Source: Saprospiraceae bacterium
GTDB taxonomy: Bacteria > Bacteroidota > Bacteroidia > Chitinophagales > Saprospiraceae
Assembly: GCA_947441325.1 (NCBI GenBank)
Contig: CANETR010000029.1
Span: 1-10,419, forward strand
Length of the DNA: 10,419 nucleotides
Direction of reading: 5' to 3'
Every line of letters starts with the position of its first letter. Within the stretch, counting starts at the first letter, position 1. The position numbers and the translations under genes are program-made. The notes below the pieces were generated by a model. That model did no database searches, was not told where the DNA came from, and saw nothing but the letters and a program-made list of their open reading frames with translations. Below are positions 1 to 6,285 of the stretch, piece by piece.

Positions 1-2
1 AA

Positions 3-608
3 TCAAAGGCCTTCGAATATCAAATCGCCGATTTGTCAGCCGCTTATCAAGCCATGCTTAGTGTAAATAATTTTAAAGAACAGAACGCTTGGGCCGAAGG
101 GCAAATGGCATCGGTGCTTCGAACGCCTTTCTTTTATTATCAGGCAGCAATTCTTCAGCAAAAGGGATTTCGTTCTATCGTTTGTGGAACGACCAATAGG
201 GACGAGGGGGCTTATATCGGTTTTTTTGGAAAGGCGTCGGATGCTATGGTCGATATACAGCCTATCGGAGATCTGCACAAGTCAGAAGTAATTAAACTTG
301 CTGAAAATCTCGATGTCATTCCTGAAATTGTAAGCGCTACACCAAGAGGCGATGTCTGGGATGGAAAAACTGACGAGGAGATGATAGGCGCACCCTATTG
401 GTTTTTGGAAATGTACCAATTGCTTCTGTGCAAAGGAGAAGTTTCAAGATTTGAACTTAGCTTAGAAAATCCCGACAAAGATTTTTTTAAAAAATGCAAA
501 GAAAATATTGAAAGCCTTCACAAAATCAATTCTCACAAATATCATGTGGGGAATCCGGCGCATTTTATCGATTTCATGGAGCGAAAAGTCCCGGGGGGAT
601 GGAGCTAA
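3..608 (+). CDS. nadE: NAD+ synthase, C-terminal part (cut by left edge)
   Basis: This enzyme amidates nicotinic acid adenine dinucleotide to NAD+ in the cytosol, using ATP and ammonia or glutamine. The frame is open to the left edge with no stop, so the TTG at 33 is an internal Leu codon and the true start lies outside the window. About 201 residues are visible. The block CGTTNRDEG (fragment residues 61-69) corresponds to the GTGN-type substrate-binding segment of NadE. It is followed by GFFGKASDAMVDIQPIGDL and a K-S-E-V helix, then a PRGDVWDGKTDEEMIG segment matching the family's P-x-x-D acidic loop, and a HVGNPAHF tail. The N-terminal ATP-pyrophosphatase loop (SGGxDS), and any amidotransferase domain, would lie upstream and cannot be seen. 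It is therefore undecided whether this is the ammonia- or glutamine-dependent form. The stop lies 3 bp from the stop of the convergent lipoprotein gene. Confidence 0.82.
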   Translation, partial: SKAFEYQIADLSAAYQAMLSVNNFKEQNAWAEGQMASVLRTPFFYYQAAILQQKGFRSIVCGTTNRDEGAYIGFFGKASDAMVDIQPIGDLHKSEVIKLAENLDVIPEIVSATPRGDVWDGKTDEEMIGAPYWFLEMYQLLLCKGEVSRFELSLENPDKDFFKKCKENIESLHKINSHKYHVGNPAHFIDFMERKVPGGWS

Positions 609-611
609 AGT

Positions 612-1625
612 TTATTTGCAATCTTTAACACATTTGCCTGTTTTGTCTATGTAAAACCAATCGCGCCCATTTTTATTTACCCTTGCCATGCCTCCTTTAA
701 AAGCTTCGGCAAAAATGTATTCAAAAGGTATAACATTTTTAAGATTGGTATCGATAAATCCCCATTTGGCATCGTCAATGGCTACATTTGCCAATCCTTC
801 GTTAAAAAGCATAAGATAGGGGTTTTGAGTGAAAAAACTTACCGACCAGTATTTTGGTTTTTCAACAATTTCTCCTTTACGGTTTACAATGCCCCACCTG
901 CCTGCTTTGTCATCCAGCACTGCTGCGTAGCCCTCGCTAAATCCGGTTACATGAATATACTTAGGTTCTACAAGAATCCTATTTTCTCTGATGTCGAAAA
1001 TACCAAATTTGCCGTTTTCTTTGCTGTAGAATTTAACTGCTCCATCGCTAACATTTCCAAGCTCATCATAGGTGCAGGGCAAAATCAATTTCCAATCTTT
1101 GTCAATAATGCCCCATTTGCCATTTTTAACTACAGCCGCATAGTTTTCATGAAAACCAAGGAAAGCGTCGTAAAGGCTACTGTCTTTCTGTGAAGAACCT
1201 TCGCAATTGACTCTTATAAAGCTTAGATTTCCAATATAGTGAGTGGAATTTCTATTAGTAACTTCCATACCTTTTTCCTTAAAGCTCCAAGTCTCATAGG
1301 TGGTTTCAGAAATATCTTCCCGGCCCTGCATAGTCGATTTTGCTACAATCGTAATATCGAAATTGCCTTCTTTATTTTTTTTACCACTTATACTTAAGTC
1401 AAAATTTTCATTGAAAGCCAAATAGGTTCTTTTTCCACTGCCACTAATGTCATTTTTATCAACCACTATATTAAGCAATTCGGCAATCTTGTCATTAGCA
1501 ATATTATAACAGCCACTACCAAAAACATTTTCAGCGTTTTCTTTATTGGCATTTGTTTTGCTGTCAGAACATGAATAAAAAAGTACTATAACTAAAACTG
1601 AAGTAGCAAACTGTTTGATATTCAT
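612..1625 (-). CDS. WG-repeat lipoprotein
   Basis: Predicted lipoprotein of 337 residues. A hydrophobic signal (about residues 5-18) ends in a lipobox FYSC with the acylated Cys at 19, followed by Ser-Asp and a polar linker. Residues about 40-140 form a domain I do not recognise. From about 155 to the end there are five WG-type beta repeats, with the diagnostic pairs at W171-G172, F207-G208, W244-G245, W288-G289 and a degenerate W323-F324. Each is followed by I-x-D/N and then a return strand ending in P-x-x-Y/F. WG-repeat proteins are common in Bacteroidota and are thought to form extended beta structures, but their biochemical role is generally unknown. The start is the only ATG adjacent to the signal peptide. 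The gene diverges from the DUF4836-like lipoprotein across a 157-bp region. I see no terminator after its stop, so its transcript may run antisense into the NAD+ synthase gene. Confidence 0.85.
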   Translation of the reverse strand: MNIKQFATSVLVIVLFYSCSDSKTNANKENAENVFGSGCYNIANDKIAELLNIVVDKNDISGSGKRTYLAFNENFDLSISGKKNKEGNFDITIVAKSTMQGREDISETTYETWSFKEKGMEVTNRNSTHYIGNLSFIRVNCEGSSQKDSSLYDAFLGFHENYAAVVKNGKWGIIDKDWKLILPCTYDELGNVSDGAVKFYSKENGKFGIFDIRENRILVEPKYIHVTGFSEGYAAVLDDKAGRWGIVNRKGEIVEKPKYWSVSFFTQNPYLMLFNEGLANVAIDDAKWGFIDTNLKNVIPFEYIFAEAFKGGMARVNKNGRDWFYIDKTGKCVKDCK

Positions 1626-1679
1626 ACTAAAAGAAATTGTAAAATTTTCGAACGGGATAATTATTGAAATAAATAATTG

Positions 1680-1688
1680 TAACTTTGC
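1680..1688 (+). promoter_or_regulatory. Candidate -7 box TAACTTTGC for the DUF4836-like gene
   Basis: TAACTTTGC matches the Bacteroidota -7 consensus TAnnTTTG exactly, with a trailing C shared by other boxes in this window. It lies 94 bp before the ATG at 1783, giving a leader of roughly 85-90 nt. No TTG or TTTG sits at the usual 17-23 nt spacing. The nearest TTG (1664-1666) is only 13 nt away, so the -33 element is weak or absent. Confidence 0.5.
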
Positions 1689-1740
1689 TGCGCAAATTAT
1701 AACCTTTTTATGTTAATCCAAAACATTTATTAACAATCGC

Positions 1741-1761
1741 CTTTCAAGTTCTAGTTGAAAG
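1741..1761. repeat. Inverted repeat in the leader of the DUF4836-like gene
   Basis: CTTTCAA (1741-1747) and TTGAAAG (1755-1761) are perfect 7-bp arms around a 7-nt centre, GTTCTAG. The repeat ends 21 nt before the ATG at 1783 and lies downstream of the candidate promoter box, so it would be in the mRNA leader. It could be a small RNA hairpin near the ribosome site or a protein operator. There is no T-tract, so it is not an intrinsic terminator. The function is inferred only from position. Confidence 0.4.
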
Positions 1762-1782
1762 ACCAAAATTCTAACAATTTAC

Positions 1783-3450
1783 ATGAAAACTATTCGCGTT
1801 TCATTATTCATGTTAACTGCATTGACAATGTTTAGTCTTTTAACCGTTTCCTGCGGAAGTAAAAATTCACTCTCGGGTGCTAATGGTATTTTGAAAAAGA
1901 TACCCGAAAATGCTGCAGCTGTAGCAGTCATCAATGTTGGGCAGATGATGAAAAAGCTCAATTATGCCGACTTTAAAAAAACAGAAATGTTTCAGGACAT
2001 GCTCAAAGAGGCCAAAACTGATGAGATGAAAAAAATCCTGGAAAATCCCGAGAGCTCTGGGATTGATATGAGTAGCCAATTCTGTATGTATGTCGATGCT
2101 AAGGGCAAGGACGACTTTAGTCTTGTTTTTTTAATGCCTGTAAAAAATATTAAAGACCTCGAGGCGGTTTTTGAAAAATCGGCAAAGGCTGACAAGGAAT
2201 CACCTTTCAAAGACATAAAATCAGACAAATCTTTCAAATATGTAATTGGTAAAGATGAAAGCCTATCTTTTGGTCTCGGCTGGGATAAAAATTTAATGGT
2301 ATTTGTCTACAATACAAAATCAGATGTAGAAAAATCGTTAAGCGCCGTTTTCGAAAACAATGGAGATAAAAACATCTCATCAAATAAAAATTTCAAAGTA
2401 GATAGAATTGCCAAGCATGATATGGTCCTTTGGGTACAATCAGACCCCTTTGTCAGTCTTGTAAAAGCAGACAAAAAAATGTCAAGAACATTAAAACAAA
2501 TTACCTTTCTTGGTCTGACAGAAGAAGCACTGAGTGGTAATACAATGGCAATGTACTATGATTTTAATAATGGTGAAATGCAGGCTGGAATTAGCTACAA
2601 AATGAATGAGCAGATTGAAAAAGAATATGGTATGATTTTCAAAAAGAAAATGAATACCGATTTTTCTGCCTATTTCCCTAAGAAGAATCTTTCAGGTATT
2701 TCTATGTTTGGTCTTGATATGAACGGACTGAAAAAAGTTATGGAAAATAGAAGCGTTGATGGTTTTGTTAATGCTTATCTAGGCAATATGGGAATAAAAC
2801 TTGATGAAGTTATCAAAGGCTTTGATGGTGAATTTGCTTTTGCATCTTATGCAAACCCAAATGCAAAAAATCCTGCTGACAACCAAAAAATCGTTGTAGC
2901 AATTGCCCTGAACAATCCTGAAATAATTAGTAAACTAATGAAGGCATCAAGAGAACTGGGCGCTGGCGAAATTAAAAAATCAGGTAACAGATATATGAGC
3001 GCAATGACAAAAGAAGTACAAGGTATTGTCAAAAACAATGTGTTTATCATTTCAAACGACCTTTCTGTTATTGATAAAATTGAAAATGGAGGATTCAAAG
3101 GCGACGATGCGATTGAATCTAAGCACTATGCCGAAATGAAAAAGGGCTGGGCAAGCGGTCATGTCGATTACACCCAACTAATTTCTTCTCTACAGAATCT
3201 GCCACTCGACGCAACAGATGCTCCAAGAATGTCAGAAGTAATTGCTATTTTGAGAGAGTACAATGAATTGATTTCTTCAACTGCAGTTGCAAATACAGAG
3301 GAAACTAAAGTGATTTTTACTATGAAAAATAAGGACAAAAACAGTCTGAAAGTGTTTTCTGAAATGATGAACAAGGCTTACATTAACAGAGAAAAAATTC
3401 AGAAGGAATTGGAAAAGGGTATTGAAACCGAAGATGAAGAAAATATTTAA
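1783..3450 (+). CDS. DUF4836-like lipoprotein
   Basis: Predicted lipoprotein of 555 residues. The signal peptide has basic residues K2 and R5, a hydrophobic core and the lipobox LTVSC with Cys24 as the lipidated residue, then a Gly-Ser-Lys start to the mature protein. The first mature segment (about 36-56) runs I-P-E-N-A-A-A-V-A-V-I-N-V and continues with a G-x-x-x-K-L-x-Y-x-D-F helix. This resembles the opening of DUF4836 family proteins, which are nearly confined to Bacteroidota. A second similar opening appears around residue 298-320 (F-P-K-K-N-L-S-G-I-S-M-F-G-L), suggesting two copies of an alpha-beta module. The C-terminus is acidic and charged (E-T-E-D-E-E-N-I). There are no catalytic motifs that I can identify. 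The product is likely exported to the periplasm or outer membrane. The family assignment is by recollection of pattern, so it is moderate. A strong terminator follows, so this is probably a single-gene transcript. Confidence 0.75.
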   Translation: MKTIRVSLFMLTALTMFSLLTVSCGSKNSLSGANGILKKIPENAAAVAVINVGQMMKKLNYADFKKTEMFQDMLKEAKTDEMKKILENPESSGIDMSSQFCMYVDAKGKDDFSLVFLMPVKNIKDLEAVFEKSAKADKESPFKDIKSDKSFKYVIGKDESLSFGLGWDKNLMVFVYNTKSDVEKSLSAVFENNGDKNISSNKNFKVDRIAKHDMVLWVQSDPFVSLVKADKKMSRTLKQITFLGLTEEALSGNTMAMYYDFNNGEMQAGISYKMNEQIEKEYGMIFKKKMNTDFSAYFPKKNLSGISMFGLDMNGLKKVMENRSVDGFVNAYLGNMGIKLDEVIKGFDGEFAFASYANPNAKNPADNQKIVVAIALNNPEIISKLMKASRELGAGEIKKSGNRYMSAMTKEVQGIVKNNVFIISNDLSVIDKIENGGFKGDDAIESKHYAEMKKGWASGHVDYTQLISSLQNLPLDATDAPRMSEVIAILREYNELISSTAVANTEETKVIFTMKNKDKNSLKVFSEMMNKAYINREKIQKELEKGIETEDEENI

Positions 3451-3468
3451 TTCAAAATAAACTACTTG

Positions 3469-3505
3469 AAAGCCCTGGAAATAAAATTCCGGGGTTTTTT
3501 GTTTT
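3469..3505 (+). terminator. Intrinsic terminator after the DUF4836-like gene
   Basis: The arm at 3469-3480 (AAAGCCCTGGAA) pairs with 3487-3498 (TTCCGGGGTTTT) through 12 base pairs, including two G-U pairs, around the 6-nt loop ATAAAA. The 3' arm runs straight into a T-rich tail (TTTTTTGTTTT from 3495). It begins 19 nt after the stop codon. Confidence 0.88.
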
Positions 3506-3546
3506 CAGTAAATCATAACATGTCCAAGCTATTTGAAAATATTTAT

Positions 3547-3555
3547 TACTTTAGC
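3547..3555 (+). promoter_or_regulatory. Candidate -7 box TACTTTAGC for the sigma factor operon
   Basis: TACTTTAGC differs from TAnnTTTGC at one position. It lies about 90 bp before the TTG start at 3646, downstream of the preceding terminator and in the only available upstream space. No -33 TTG is present at standard spacing, so the call rests on similarity to the other boxes in the window and on position. Confidence 0.33.
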
Positions 3556-3591
3556 CAAGTTTTTTGAATTGATACACACCACAATTCTAAA

Positions 3592-3614
3592 ATCTTGCAT
3601 CATAAGTACAAGAT
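3592..3614. repeat. Short inverted repeat in the sigma factor leader
   Basis: ATCTTG (3592-3597) and CAAGAT (3609-3614) form 6-bp arms around an 11-nt centre, 31 nt before the TTG start. It could be a small leader hairpin or an operator. Six-base arms in AT-rich DNA can arise by chance, hence the low confidence. Confidence 0.25.
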
Positions 3615-3645
3615 AGATGGATTCAATTTTTAATTTTTTTACATT

Positions 3646-4200
3646 TTGAGCGAACAGGAACTCATACAAGGCTGTCTCAATGGGGAGCGTAGAGCACAAA
3701 AAGCACTCTATGAAAAATTTGCTGCAAAGATGTTTGGAGTATGTCGCCGCTATGTGAAATCAGTAGAAAATGCCGAGGAAGTAATGGTAGAGGCTTTCTG
3801 CAAAGTTTTTCAAAAAATTGAACTCTATTCGGGTCAAGGCAGCTTCGAAGGTTGGATTAGAAAGGTCGTTGTCAACGAAGCCTTGATGTTTATTAGAAAA
3901 AACTACCGCTTCAATGAACACCTTGATATAACTGAAATCCCGGTACAGTCTGTTGATGTAACGATTGAAGATGAGTTAGCCGCCAATGAGATATTAAATT
4001 TAATGGATCAATTGCCAACCGGTTACAGAACAGTTTTTAACCTCTATGTACTCGATGGGCTAAAACATAAAGAAATTGCCGAATTGCTCGAGATTAGTAT
4101 TAATACCTCCAAATCGCAGTTAATCCTGGCCAAGAAAAGATTAAGAGATCTTGTTGAGCAAGCTGGAATAGTTAGGACAGGTGGATTTGAAACTTCTTAA
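3646..4200 (+). CDS. ECF-type RNA polymerase sigma factor (RpoE-like)
   Basis: Sigma-70 family factor of the extracytoplasmic-function group, 184 residues, the usual size. Region 2 spans about residues 18-88: the A-L-Y-E-K-F-A-x-K-M-F-G-V-C-R-R-Y helix, then A-E-E-V-M-V-E-A-F-C-K-V-F (region 2.2, core binding), then G-S-F-E-G-W-I-R-K-V-V-V-N-E-A-L (regions 2.3/2.4, -10 recognition). Region 4 spans about 114-168, with L-P-T-G-Y-R-T-V-F-N-L-Y, then the helix-turn-helix H-K-E-I-A-E-L-L-E-I-S-I-N-T-S-K-S-Q-L that reads the -35 element. There is no extra C-terminal domain. An in-frame stop lies at 3631-3633 and the next ATG is codon 29, inside region 2. The start must therefore be TTG 3646 (or ATT 3643), a non-ATG start. 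The gene for a membrane protein follows 48 bp later, matching the usual sigma/anti-sigma pairing. Confidence 0.92.
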   Translation: MSEQELIQGCLNGERRAQKALYEKFAAKMFGVCRRYVKSVENAEEVMVEAFCKVFQKIELYSGQGSFEGWIRKVVVNEALMFIRKNYRFNEHLDITEIPVQSVDVTIEDELAANEILNLMDQLPTGYRTVFNLYVLDGLKHKEIAELLEISINTSKSQLILAKKRLRDLVEQAGIVRTGGFETS

Positions 4201-4248
4201 AGAATAAAATATTGGAATAAAATTTACAATCAATAATAAAACAATACT

Positions 4249-5508
4249 TTGAAAAATATAGACGATATGAGTAGAGAGGATGATATCTCACAACTCTTTA
4301 TTAAAAACCAACATAAACTAGAGGAGATGCCTCCTTCAGCTATATGGGAACGAATCGAATCGAAACTAAACGATTCTGCGAAACCTATGGCCGAGCTAGA
4401 AACGATTAGGCCCAGTTCGAATTGGCAAAAGATTAAAAAACTAATTCCCTATTTGGCTGCAGCCTCTGTACTATTACTGCTTATTGTTTCAATTCCTTAT
4501 TTAATTCCTGGAAAAAAAGATAGCTCTATTGCTGAAAAATTAGTAGCAGTAGAAGATGTAATTATTAGCGATAGCGAAGAAACAATGCCAATGTCTGAAG
4601 CAGAGAAGAACAATGCTTTTGAAACCAAAGATCGCATTCAACAGGAAAAAATTCTTGAAACTGCCAAAAATGCCCTTTCTGAAAACAAGCGTTCCAGAAA
4701 AGTAAGAGAGGACTATAATCTGGATAGAATTGAAATCAATGAATCTTCTGAAGATTTAATTGTTCTGTCAATAGAACCCGCTATAGATGAAGATAAATCA
4801 TTTATAGCAAAGCCCAAAGCAGAAAATAATGACCTTTTTGGTAGTGTTCAGAGTACAGGAAATATGACAAATATTGTCAATAGATCTGAATATCAGCTTG
4901 ATGGACGAAGCTATGCCAATCCCCCCACAGTAATTCAAAATGATAACTTAGAGACAATTGCCAAGCTAAATTCTACTGCAAGCAAGCAACAGGCTTATTC
5001 AACTAAGCCAGTTATGAAAAATAAAGCCCAAAAAAGAGACAATGCTCAAAGATTGGAGGGTAAAATGCAGATTTTTGAATGGATATTGGGTAGATGGATT
5101 GATCATGAAGAGGAGGGAGGGAAATCAACCGAAAATTGGCGTAGGATTAACGCTTACAGCATAGAATGTTTGGGAACTAAAATTAAAGACAATAATAAAA
5201 TTTTTGAAGAGCGTCTCACCATATATTTCGACCAAAAATTGAATCAGGTTTTCTTGAAAATGCCTGTAGATGATTACAAAAAAGCATTGCTCTACATGCT
5301 AGTTTCATACGATACAGAAAATATTGTTTTCGAACAGAGGGAAGACCTCACTATGCCCGATAAGGTTATTTTTCAAAGAAGTATAAATGGATTTTCAACT
5401 ATTATTACAAAAGGAAGAGATAACCTAAAACCTGCTCAACAATCCTATTTCGAACAACGGAATCGGGTGTCAAATACAAAAATTCTCAGACTGCTTTCAC
5501 CTAATTAA
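4249..5508 (+). CDS. Single-pass membrane protein, candidate anti-sigma factor with DUF6265-like C-terminal domain
   Basis: Protein of 419 residues encoded directly after the ECF sigma factor, so a role as its anti-sigma factor or co-regulator is inferred from context. The cytosolic N-terminus (about 1-64) carries two copies of P-S-x-x-W-x-x-I (P29-S30...W33...I36 and P55-S56...W59...I62). One hydrophobic helix (about 65-87) follows. Residues about 90-270 form a charged, low-complexity linker predicted to be periplasmic. Residues about 272-405 form a compact domain with I-F-E-W-I-L-G-R-W near its start, then E-N-W-R, F-E-E-R-L-T-I and I-V-F-E-Q. This resembles DUF6265, a small beta-rich domain of Bacteroidota. 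There is no H-x3-C-x2-C zinc motif, so it is not a classical ZAS anti-sigma factor. TTG 4249 is limited by a stop at 4237; ATG 4267, six codons in, is an equally plausible start. The regulatory role is inference. Confidence 0.72.
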   Translation: MKNIDDMSREDDISQLFIKNQHKLEEMPPSAIWERIESKLNDSAKPMAELETIRPSSNWQKIKKLIPYLAAASVLLLLIVSIPYLIPGKKDSSIAEKLVAVEDVIISDSEETMPMSEAEKNNAFETKDRIQQEKILETAKNALSENKRSRKVREDYNLDRIEINESSEDLIVLSIEPAIDEDKSFIAKPKAENNDLFGSVQSTGNMTNIVNRSEYQLDGRSYANPPTVIQNDNLETIAKLNSTASKQQAYSTKPVMKNKAQKRDNAQRLEGKMQIFEWILGRWIDHEEEGGKSTENWRRINAYSIECLGTKIKDNNKIFEERLTIYFDQKLNQVFLKMPVDDYKKALLYMLVSYDTENIVFEQREDLTMPDKVIFQRSINGFSTIITKGRDNLKPAQQSYFEQRNRVSNTKILRLLSPN

Positions 5509-5535
5509 AAGTGAAAATATAATATTTGTAATTTT

Positions 5536-5576
5536 AGAACCGTTAATGAACTATTCATTGCGGTTCTTTATTTTTA
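5536..5576 (+). terminator. Intrinsic terminator after the sigma factor operon
   Basis: AGAACCG (5536-5542) pairs perfectly with CGGTTCT (5561-5567). An inner AATGA/TCATT stem (5545-5549 and 5555-5559) extends the hairpin over a short loop. A T-rich tail (TTATTTTTAT) follows. It starts 28 nt after the stop codon. It abuts the promoter region of the methyltransferase gene, so its tail occupies the place where that promoter's -33 element should be. Confidence 0.85.
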
Positions 5577-5587
5577 TAAAAATTAGT

Positions 5588-5596
5588 TATATTTGC
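5588..5596 (+). promoter_or_regulatory. Candidate -7 box TATATTTGC for pcm
   Basis: TATATTTGC is an exact TAnnTTTG match with the trailing C. Transcription from it should start near 5601-5603, leaving a leader of about 13-15 nt before ATG 5616. That favours the ATG over the upstream in-frame TTG at 5610. No TTG is visible in the -33 position, which is filled by the terminator's T-rich tail. Confidence 0.5.
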
Positions 5597-5615
5597 CTTT
5601 CGAAATACTTTGCTA

Positions 5616-6269
5616 ATGGAAGATACTTTTAGGCATAAAGGGCTAAGAAAGCGTTTGGTTGAAACACTGAAATCTAAAGGAATTAAAGATGAAACAGTTC
5701 TTGAGGCTATCAATCTGATTCCCAGGCATTTTTTTTTGGATAAAGCATTCGAAGAAAAGGCATATGAAGATCAGGCAATGCCTATTGATGAGGGCCAAAC
5801 TATTTCTCAACCCTATACTGTAGCCTATCAGACTGAACTCCTAATGCCTAAGAAAAGAATTAAAATTCTTGAAATTGGAACTGGTTCCGGATATCAGGCA
5901 GCTATTCTTGGAATAATGGGCGCTAGAGTTTACACGGTTGAAAGACATGAGCTATTGTATCAAAAAGCAAAAAAAATCATTGACTCACTTGGTCTTTTAA
6001 ATGTTCGCTGTTATTTTGGAGATGGGAACAAGGGTTTAGGTGAATTTGCACCATTCGACAGAATACTTTTAACCTGCGCAGCAACTGAAATACCACAATT
6101 GCTTTTAAAACAATTGTCAATTGGAGGAATGATGGTTTTGCCATTGGGTGATTCAAATTTTCAAATTATGACCCGCGTAACAAAGTTAACAGAAGATGAA
6201 TTCAAGTATGAAAAATTTGATAAATTTCGCTTTGTTCCATTTTTAAGCGGTAAAAACGAAATAAATTAA
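5616..6269 (+). CDS. pcm: Protein-L-isoaspartate O-methyltransferase
   Basis: This cytosolic enzyme uses S-adenosylmethionine to methylate isoaspartyl residues in aged proteins and so starts their repair. The protein is 217 residues from ATG 5616, the normal length. Family marks include K-G-L-R-K-R-L-V-E-T-L near the N-terminus, I-P-R-H-F-F-L (35-41) and Q-T-I-S-Q-P-Y (61-67), the PCMT substrate-site signature. Methyltransferase motif I follows at 84-94 (I-L-E-I-G-T-G-S-G-Y-Q), then V-Y-T-V-E-R (105-110), the acidic residue that holds the ribose. The post-motif segments D-R-I-L-L-T-C-A-A (148-156) and I-G-G-M-M-V-L-P-L-G (169-178) are also present. A TTG two codons upstream (5610) extends the frame, but the family usually begins M-x-D-x-x-x-H/x-K-G-L, which fits ATG 5616. 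The next gene follows after 16 bp, so the two are probably co-transcribed. Confidence 0.95.
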   Translation: MEDTFRHKGLRKRLVETLKSKGIKDETVLEAINLIPRHFFLDKAFEEKAYEDQAMPIDEGQTISQPYTVAYQTELLMPKKRIKILEIGTGSGYQAAILGIMGARVYTVERHELLYQKAKKIIDSLGLLNVRCYFGDGNKGLGEFAPFDRILLTCAATEIPQLLLKQLSIGGMMVLPLGDSNFQIMTRVTKLTEDEFKYEKFDKFRFVPFLSGKNEIN

Positions 6270-6270
6270 T

Positions 6271-6276
6271 AGGAAC
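6271..6276 (+). promoter_or_regulatory. Possible ribosome binding site AGGAAC
   Basis: AGGA at 6271-6274 is 11 nt before ATG 6286 and adjacent to the in-frame TTG 6277. It therefore supports the ATG start for the membrane protein gene. Shine-Dalgarno sites are weak in this phylum, so the support is limited. Confidence 0.4.
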
Positions 6277-6285
6277 TTGTCAGCA

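Noticed and set aside
33..35. TTG at 33 as the start of the NAD+ synthase
   Set aside because: The frame stays open to base 3, and the encoded part lacks the N-terminal ATP-binding loop, so this is an internal codon of a truncated gene.
825..1193. Plus-strand open frame of 122 codons
   Set aside because: It lies antisense inside the WG-repeat lipoprotein gene, which has a lipobox and five repeats. The antisense product has no recognisable features.
2847..3374. Two minus-strand open frames (2847-3098 and 3168-3374) with hydrophobic translations
   Set aside because: They are shadows of the DUF4836-like gene. The hydrophobicity comes from the complement of its Lys/Asn/Glu-rich codons.
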